Shown here piece after piece: positions 58,885 through 64,000 of a stretch of DNA of 64,000 nt. This DNA comes from Synechococcales cyanobacterium GL140_1_metabat_312. GTDB taxonomy: Bacteria; Cyanobacteriota; Cyanobacteriia; Leptolyngbyales; Leptolyngbyaceae. Below the pieces are notes generated by a model. It saw only the letters and a list, made by a program, of their open reading frames with translations, was not told the DNA's origin and did no database searches. Position 1 is the stretch's first letter. The number at the start of each line of letters is the position of its first letter. The DNA lies in contig JANXWB010000028.1 in assembly GCA_025351345.1 (NCBI GenBank), positions 35,251 through 99,250 on the forward strand, read 5' to 3'. The translations under genes were made by a program, and so were the position numbers.

Positions 58885-59822
58885 ATAGAACCTATTTGAC
58901 ATTATAGGGTATGCTAAAAGCATCGTAAAAAACTCATATTCACCAGTCCTATGGCCTATTCCAGCAGTCTAACAGATAAAGAATGGGAAATTCTAGAACC
59001 GCTTCTGCTAGAAGTGCTACCTCCCAAAAAACAGACCAGACCTTCTAATTGGACCAAACGAGAACTTCTAGATGGCATTCTCTATCAACTCAAAAATGGC
59101 TGTAGTTGGGGAGACTTACCGAAAGATCTTCCTCCCTATTCAACCGTCTATTGGCACTACAAACAATGGCGCGCGGCGGGTGCTATTGAGAAACTAATGA
59201 CCCTGCTCCATCAGGCAACACGTACAGAGTTAAAAAAAAGCTAAATGGGCCACCTTAATCATCGTTGACTCCCAAGCAGTCAAAAATACCTGTAGTGCGA
59301 GTGTTAAATCAAAAGGCTTTTGCCACTATAAGGCAACCAATGGAATTAAAAGACATCTAGCCGTTGATACGCTTGGATTTCCCTTTTTTACTCATTGCAC
59401 TCCAGCGAATCTATCGGATGATGTTGGCCTGATAGAAATGTTCACGACTAATATTGAATACTTCAAATCAAAGCCTGTCAACATTAAAAAAATCACTATT
59501 TTGTTGGACCATGGATACCATATTGATCATTTGGTTCAAGAACTCCAAAAAGTCTATCCTCAAATTATGACGAAAATCAGATTTGAGCTTTCAAAGAAGC
59601 ATTCAAAACAGGAGAAAAAAGAACAAGGAAAGTCAGGATTTATCCCAGCCATTGCCCGTTGGGTAGTGGAACGGTCGAATGCATGGGTGGAACGCTGAAA
59701 GATATTGGTAAAGAACTATGAAAGAACATTAGGAAATGCGATGACAAAAATGAATCTCTGTTTTGTCAGGCTAATGATAAAGCGACTTTCAGTCTCTGAT
59801 TAGGATGTCAAATAGGTTCTAT
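58885..59822 (+). mobile_element. IS5-family insertion sequence with perfect 18-bp inverted ends
   Basis: The left end ATAGAACCTATTTGACAT (58885-58902) and right end ATGTCAAATAGGTTCTAT (59805-59822) are exact inverses. The 938-bp element carries one transposase gene in two overlapping frames. I do not see a clear target-site duplication. The transposase now has an in-frame stop, so the copy is probably not self-sufficient. Confidence 0.93.
58951..59803 (+). pseudogene. IS5-family transposase (two frames, internal stop)
   Basis: The first frame (58951-59244, MAYSSSLTDKEWEILEPL) holds the N-terminal transposase domain and ends just after an A8 run at 59231-59238. The second frame, which continues in the +1 direction, carries the DDE parts: IIVDSQAVKNT (first Asp), ILLDHGYH (second Asp) and VVERSNAWVER (Glu). 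The A8 run could be a programmed frameshift site, as in other IS5 elements. TGA at 59696-59698 replaces a likely Cys codon; beyond it the frame continues in homologous sequence to 59803. I infer decay after insertion. Confidence 0.85.
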
Positions 59823-59865
59823 GAAAAACTCTAGGCTTGAACATTCTATTAATACCCGTTCTGAT

Positions 59866-60232
59866 TATGATGGTTCCCCTTCCGGTAAACATTGTTCCTA
59901 ACCTAGGGCTTGATGGGCTTGATTCAGAAACGGACTTAATCGGTGCACCCATTCATTCGCTTGAGCTTGACTGAATCCGAAGAGATCCCCCTGCACTGCC
60001 TGCGTTGGGTATAGGCGAAAACCAATCAAGATAACAGTAACTTATCCTTGACTTGTGTCGGCTCTGACCTCCGACCTGCACCTCAAGCCTGCTGGCGGTT
60101 TGGATTGTCCAGAGTTTTCTCCCATGCCAACTCAAAGCTTTCTAATAAAATGGAAAACTCCTGTGGATTCAAACTCGTCAGGCTTTGTAGCGTTTTTGGT
60201 TTTCCTTTTAATTCGCTGTAGCTCATTTTCAT
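59866..60232 (-). pseudogene. Decayed IS5-superfamily transposase, 5' part
   Basis: From the ATG at 60232 (MKMSYSELKGKPKTLQSL) the translation follows a DDE transposase N-terminal domain. It then needs changes of frame (stop near 60109, further breaks) before the piece NEWVHRLSPFLNQAHQALG, and stops there. The downstream DDE catalytic half is missing. The element ends are not recognised. It lies between two other insertion sequences and is probably a very old remnant. Confidence 0.7.
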
Positions 60233-60306
60233 GATGTCAAAGATGATTCAACAATATCCTGAGTATACTAAATTTTATTGATTATCCTAATTTCCGATAA
60301 TGTCTT

Positions 60307-61204
60307 ATGTATATATTTGAAGAGTTTATCATTGCAGTCTATTGTTTAGTCGATGATATTTTCAAAGCTTTAACATCAAGTCTAGTCCTCCGTGCTCGTG
60401 GATTTAATTCTGGCTTAAGTGATGCCGAAGTGATTGCCATGGAAATTATCGCAGAATATCAAGGAATTGATTCAGACCAAGCCATCTGGAATTATTTTAA
60501 CCGTCATTGGAGAACCTGGTTTCCTCATTTACCAGGACGAAGTAGTTTTATTCGTCATAGCGCCAATTTATGGCAGTACAAACAATTGATTCAAAAGGAA
60601 TTGGCCACTCAACTCGGTGCCTTTAAGGAGGATGTTCATTTGATTGATAGTTTACCCATGCGATTATGTTGTATTACCTATGCCGCACGGTGTCAGAGCT
60701 TTCAAGGGATTGCCAGCTATGAATATTGCGCTGCCAAGGATGAGCATTTCTATGGATTTCGCAGTCATTTCAATGTCAGTCTTAGAGGCGTGATTACGGG
60801 GTTTTCTATCACCCCTGCTAATGCGGATGAACGAACGGCTCTCTGGGAAATCACGCAAGGGATAAAAGGATTACTGATTGGGGATAAAGGGTATTTAAGT
60901 TTGGATTTAAAGCGAGATCGCGTCGCCAAGAGAATTCAATTGGTGACCCCACTGCGGAGTAATATGAAAGATAATCGTTCTAAAGAACAGATCCAACTTG
61001 AACAGCGATTGCGTCGATTAATTGGAACCGTGAAATAGTCAATTGTCAGAACGATTTCATTTAGAACGAATTCGTTGTCCTGACCTCTGGCATTTGACCA
61101 GTCGGGTCCACCGTAAAGTTTTGGCTCATACCCTCTGCTGTTGGCTCAATCACAAGCTGGGCAGGGAGTTGCTGCAATTTGATGGACTCATTGCTGGATC
61201 CTAA
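60307..61204 (+). pseudogene. IS982-family transposase, split by one extra base
   Basis: The frame from 60307 encodes an IS982 transposase with the DDE motifs LIDSLPM and IGDKGY and the usual ends of the catalytic core. It stops at 61036-61038 because of a single extra A in an AAA run; reading past that base continues the family's C-terminus (SQLSERFHLERIRCPDLWHL and onwards) to TAA at 61202-61204. The third catalytic acid should lie in this part. I could not find convincing terminal inverted repeats. The indel could be a real mutation or a sequencing error. Confidence 0.85.
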
Positions 61205-61456
61205 AAAGGTTGCACATCGCCTATCTAATGTAAACTTAAGAACATAGCAATTCAATCTGTATACTTTGCTACATTTCGAAGTTGGAACTGCTGTAGCCTA
61301 GTAAATCTATTAGAGTAGTATTTTTAGTGCTACGGAATGTTCCTCGTCGTTTACACAAGAGTGTTGCAAAAGTTCTGATTTACCAATCTGATTCCATAGA
61401 TTCATTCTTATGGAATATGTCATCAGTTATGAAATACCAATCAGAGTTTGCCTTCT

Positions 61457-63766
61457 ATGCTTATTAATCCAATTCAAAAAAAAATGATTAGCACATCAGT
61501 TGCTATTTGCTTTCTATTTTCTCTGTTAATTTCTGGCTGGCTGTACCCTATTTGGGTTGATGTTTTTGATTATGGATCTCCAATCCACATTAAAGGTAAT
61601 TTGACGGCTAATGAATATGTAAAAGCTTGTTGGAACAATCCAAACCAAGGACGTAAATCATGTACTAAAGTTTTTGCATATCTGGAAAAAGCACCTACTT
61701 GGGAGATTGAAATAGAAGCTTTGGGAGGTCCAAATCTTCAATCTCATCCTTCTCAAGTTTGGATACTCGACATCAGCACTTTCGATAAACAGATTAATCC
61801 AAATAATATACGCTCACTTTTCAATATCTTTGGAAATAGAGTTGATTATGCTAATAGGGTGAATTGGCAACAATCATTAGAAAGTAATTCTAAGTGGCAT
61901 CTTAAAAACTGGCATCAATCACCACAAGGCAAGGCTATTCATACGGAGAATGGTGAGATCAGTATTTTTAGAACCAAAATATCTGGAGATCATCTAACTA
62001 TAAAGTTCTTACGTCATGAATGGAGCGGTAGTACTAGAGTAACGGTGAATGGCCAGTCAACTGTCATTAACTTATTTGGGTTAGGTTTATCATCGGAAAA
62101 CTTTTCCTTAAATAGTTCTCGTGAGCTATACCAAGGCTCTGGTCAATATGAAATAAACATAGGCGATCCATCACTTAAATATATTTCATTCTCAACAAGT
62201 GACAACTTAAGTGTCCCTATTGAAAATATTAGTAGTTCTAATAGGATTGTTAAGGCTGTTTCGACTGGTAATTTCCTCATTCCTCTCTTGGTCTGGAATA
62301 GATACTTGTCATCGTTAATAGCATCTTCTTTAACTTGTTTGATCCTATTTTTGTTTCTAAAGAGTACTTTATCAATTCTTCTCAAATCAAATTATTGCTC
62401 TAGAAACACTGACCTATTTATAATCTCATTAAGCATAATTGTATCAGTCTTTTGGATGGTAGTTTTTCGCTCCCCATCCGTAACTACAGATGCTATTGCA
62501 ATGCTTGATCAGGCATCTCGTAACACATATGACACATGGATTCCTCCATTGTTCGCTATGGTATGTCATGTATATAACAGTGTATCTAGTAATCTAATCC
62601 CATTGTCAATTTTTCAAGGTCTTGTATTTTGGGTTTCTATTTTACATATCCTAAAAAATGTTATTGACAATAGAAAAGTCTTTGTATGTTTTTCCCTCTT
62701 TGTAGTGTTACTGCCTCCTTTGTGGCAATTTTCGATACGTATGATTACAGACGTGTGGTGCGCATCTAGCACCCTATTATCCGCGTCTTTTTTGATCTCC
62801 TATATCAAGCATAGACATAGAAGTAGTATTATCCTATCGCTTTTATTTTTATCTATCTCAATTTGTTTTAGACACAACGCAATTATTTTATTATTAGTCC
62901 CTGTATTCTTAATTAACTTCTTTTCTTGGAAAAGTCTTTCAATATATCGAAGAATTATATTATCAATGTTGATGATCCTAATTATTGTAATACCCTCCCA
63001 ACTAATTCAGCGATTACCCAACGTCAGCAAGGTTGATATGACTGGCATTGTGTTTATAAATCAATATGTCGGAACCCTAGTTAGATCTTATCCTTCCATG
63101 GATAAACAGGAAATTAAATCTGAGCTTGAATTGATAGATGGCGAATTCGGGGAGGGTACATTTAATCGTTTACTTAATACCTACAATTGTTCAAATGGAG
63201 ACCATATTGTCAATGGTAAATTCCCAATAATTAGTAGGGATTCCATAATTCAAAAATCCGATTTTATTACTTCTAGTACTTTGAGTCTCGCTGTACGTCA
63301 TCCAGTAAACTATCTAAATCATAAAATTTGTAATTTCTCTTATGTTCTTCAGATTCCTTCAGTAACTAATCCTATCTATTATTCAACGTTATTGAATCCG
63401 AAATCATCTTATAATATAGACTGGCAAAATTCATTAAATCAGATAATCTGTAGAATTCTTTCGATTTCTACAGATTATGATCACTTCCTCTACAGAACTT
63501 GGATATTTTTTGGTATTTCCTTTATCATTTTCTTATTTTCTTTAAGAAATAATTCAGTAAGTCAAATTGTTATATTTTCCTTCTCTTTTATTTATACATC
63601 AAGCTTTGCATTGTCGGAGGCATTCTCTGATTGGAGATATTTACTTGTTAGTTATATATTCTCTTGGATTAGCCTTCTTAAGGCGTTTGAAGATATTCGA
63701 AACTATATATGTTCAAAAAATATTATAGCCATTCTTTACTCATTGCACTCCAGCAGATCTATCTGA
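61457..63766 (+). CDS. Large membrane glycosyltransferase-like protein with altered C-terminus
   Basis: About 769 residues; start ATG 61457, with TTG 61448 upstream as alternative. One N-terminal membrane helix (about 10-31) is followed by a ~240-residue extracytoplasmic domain, then ten or more hydrophobic segments. The loop SVTTDAIAMLDQASRNTYDTWIPPLFAM has the early loop character of GT-C-type (GT39/GT83 or DUF6020) glycosyltransferases, so a lipid-linked sugar donor is plausible. It is much more AT-rich than its neighbours and flanked by insertion sequences, so transfer is likely. The last ~10 codons after about 63735 are IS5-derived, so the natural C-terminus is lost. Confidence 0.75.
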   Translation: MLINPIQKKMISTSVAICFLFSLLISGWLYPIWVDVFDYGSPIHIKGNLTANEYVKACWNNPNQGRKSCTKVFAYLEKAPTWEIEIEALGGPNLQSHPSQVWILDISTFDKQINPNNIRSLFNIFGNRVDYANRVNWQQSLESNSKWHLKNWHQSPQGKAIHTENGEISIFRTKISGDHLTIKFLRHEWSGSTRVTVNGQSTVINLFGLGLSSENFSLNSSRELYQGSGQYEINIGDPSLKYISFSTSDNLSVPIENISSSNRIVKAVSTGNFLIPLLVWNRYLSSLIASSLTCLILFLFLKSTLSILLKSNYCSRNTDLFIISLSIIVSVFWMVVFRSPSVTTDAIAMLDQASRNTYDTWIPPLFAMVCHVYNSVSSNLIPLSIFQGLVFWVSILHILKNVIDNRKVFVCFSLFVVLLPPLWQFSIRMITDVWCASSTLLSASFLISYIKHRHRSSIILSLLFLSISICFRHNAIILLLVPVFLINFFSWKSLSIYRRIILSMLMILIIVIPSQLIQRLPNVSKVDMTGIVFINQYVGTLVRSYPSMDKQEIKSELELIDGEFGEGTFNRLLNTYNCSNGDHIVNGKFPIISRDSIIQKSDFITSSTLSLAVRHPVNYLNHKICNFSYVLQIPSVTNPIYYSTLLNPKSSYNIDWQNSLNQIICRILSISTDYDHFLYRTWIFFGISFIIFLFSLRNNSVSQIVIFSFSFIYTSSFALSEAFSDWRYLLVSYIFSWISLLKAFEDIRNYICSKNIIAILYSLHSSRSI

Positions 63767-63818
63767 TGACGTTGGACTGCTAGAAATGGTCAGGAATAAT
63801 ATTGAATATTTCAAATCA
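63735..63818 (+). mobile_element. Fragment of an IS5-family element
   Basis: These 84 bases match the middle of the IS5-type transposase at about 59388-59471 (same order, a dozen or so differences). The fragment supplies the stop codon of the membrane gene. The rest of the copy is absent, apparently cut by the IS1-type element that starts next. Confidence 0.88.
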
Positions 63819-63869
63819 GGTAGTCTTAAAGATGTAAGGATAGGGGTAGTCCTAAAGATATAAGGATAG
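63819..63869 (+). repeat. Tandem repeat at the left edge of the IS1-type element
   Basis: Two 25-base copies, 63819-63843 and 63845-63869, differ at two positions; each begins GGTAGTC and ends AAGGATAG. They may be a duplicated IS1 terminal end. Confidence 0.7.
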
Positions 63870-63896
63870 GAAAGATGAAGTTACCCTAATTGAAAG

Positions 63897-64000
63897 ATGT
63901 TGATTCCTCAACTGCCCTGCCCTGCTTGCAACTCAATTCATATCGTCAAAAATGGCAAAATCCATAATGGCAAGCAGAACTTTAAGTGCCGCGAGTGTGG
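63897..64000 (+). CDS. IS1-family transposase InsA-type N-terminus (partial)
   Basis: The ATG at 63897 starts a frame that runs off the window. The first 34 residues contain CPAC and CREC, the two Cys pairs of the InsA zinc finger, around IHIVKNGKIHNGKQNFKC. IS1 transposases have this N-terminal finger. The remainder of the element lies to the right of the window. The element's left end is probably at 63819 or 63845. Confidence 0.88.
   Translation, partial: MLIPQLPCPACNSIHIVKNGKIHNGKQNFKCREC

Noticed and set aside
59953..60135. 60-codon minus-strand frame called as a separate gene
   Set aside because: It is an out-of-frame piece of the decayed transposase, which is better described as a pseudogene across 59866-60232.

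Overview
The window is chromosomal DNA from a cyanobacterium. The evidence is the very high density of CGATCG/HIP1-type palindromes, an LL-diaminopimelate aminotransferase, an RNase E ending in the cyanobacterial R6-SSA tail, the block radical SAM (TIGR03960)-rne-rnhB-DUF1997-pheA, and many proteins of cyanobacterial type. I cannot fix the genus. Two features may help place it: a monomeric NADP isocitrate dehydrogenase, and one AT-rich accessory end.

Layout. 1-1293: end of a phosphodiester glycosidase-like gene, a mannose-6-phosphate isomerase-type cupin and an IscA/HesB protein. 1404-6643: the str operon (rpsL, rpsG, fusA, tuf, rpsJ), with a 363-base gap after rpsL and hairpin terminators after tuf and rpsJ. 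6807-8426: a Lon-substrate-binding-domain protein, a frameshifted Uma2 pseudogene and a small unknown reading frame. 8427-16052: pheA, DUF1997, rnhB, rne and the radical SAM protein. 16329-30000: STAS protein, dapL, several conserved hypotheticals, an alpha/beta hydrolase, recG, a helical protein with an internal duplication, a pentapeptide-repeat protein and a MASE1-GGDEF cyclase. 30000-44412: monomeric isocitrate dehydrogenase, GAF histidine kinase with a degenerate receiver, metallophosphoesterase, GT21-like glycosyltransferase, NurA nuclease, HAD hydrolase, tRNA-Gln, GT2 synthase-like glycosyltransferase and ftsH. 44752-58827: SNF2 helicase, DUF58 protein, a 1207-residue membrane protein, a secreted two-repeat protein, Uma2, inositol monophosphatase family protein, a GspC/PilP-like membrane protein and an OmpR-type two-component pair.

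58885-64000 is a different kind of DNA: an insertion-sequence graveyard. It holds an IS5-type element with perfect 18-bp ends but a broken transposase, a decayed second IS5-superfamily transposase, an IS982 transposase split by one base, an AT-rich GT-C-like membrane glycosyltransferase whose 3' end now reads into an IS5 scrap, and the start of an IS1-family element.

Most genes are housekeeping. The str operon makes translation factors. rne/rnhB process RNA, recG/SNF2/NurA act on DNA, dapL/pheA make amino acids, and ftsH controls membrane protein quality. I see no CRISPR array, rRNA, prophage or recognised defence island. The least explained items are the secreted duplicated-motif protein, the giant membrane protein paired with DUF58, the internally duplicated protein beside recG, and the chimeric membrane gene at the right edge. 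Functions are inferred from motifs read by eye; no database search was run.
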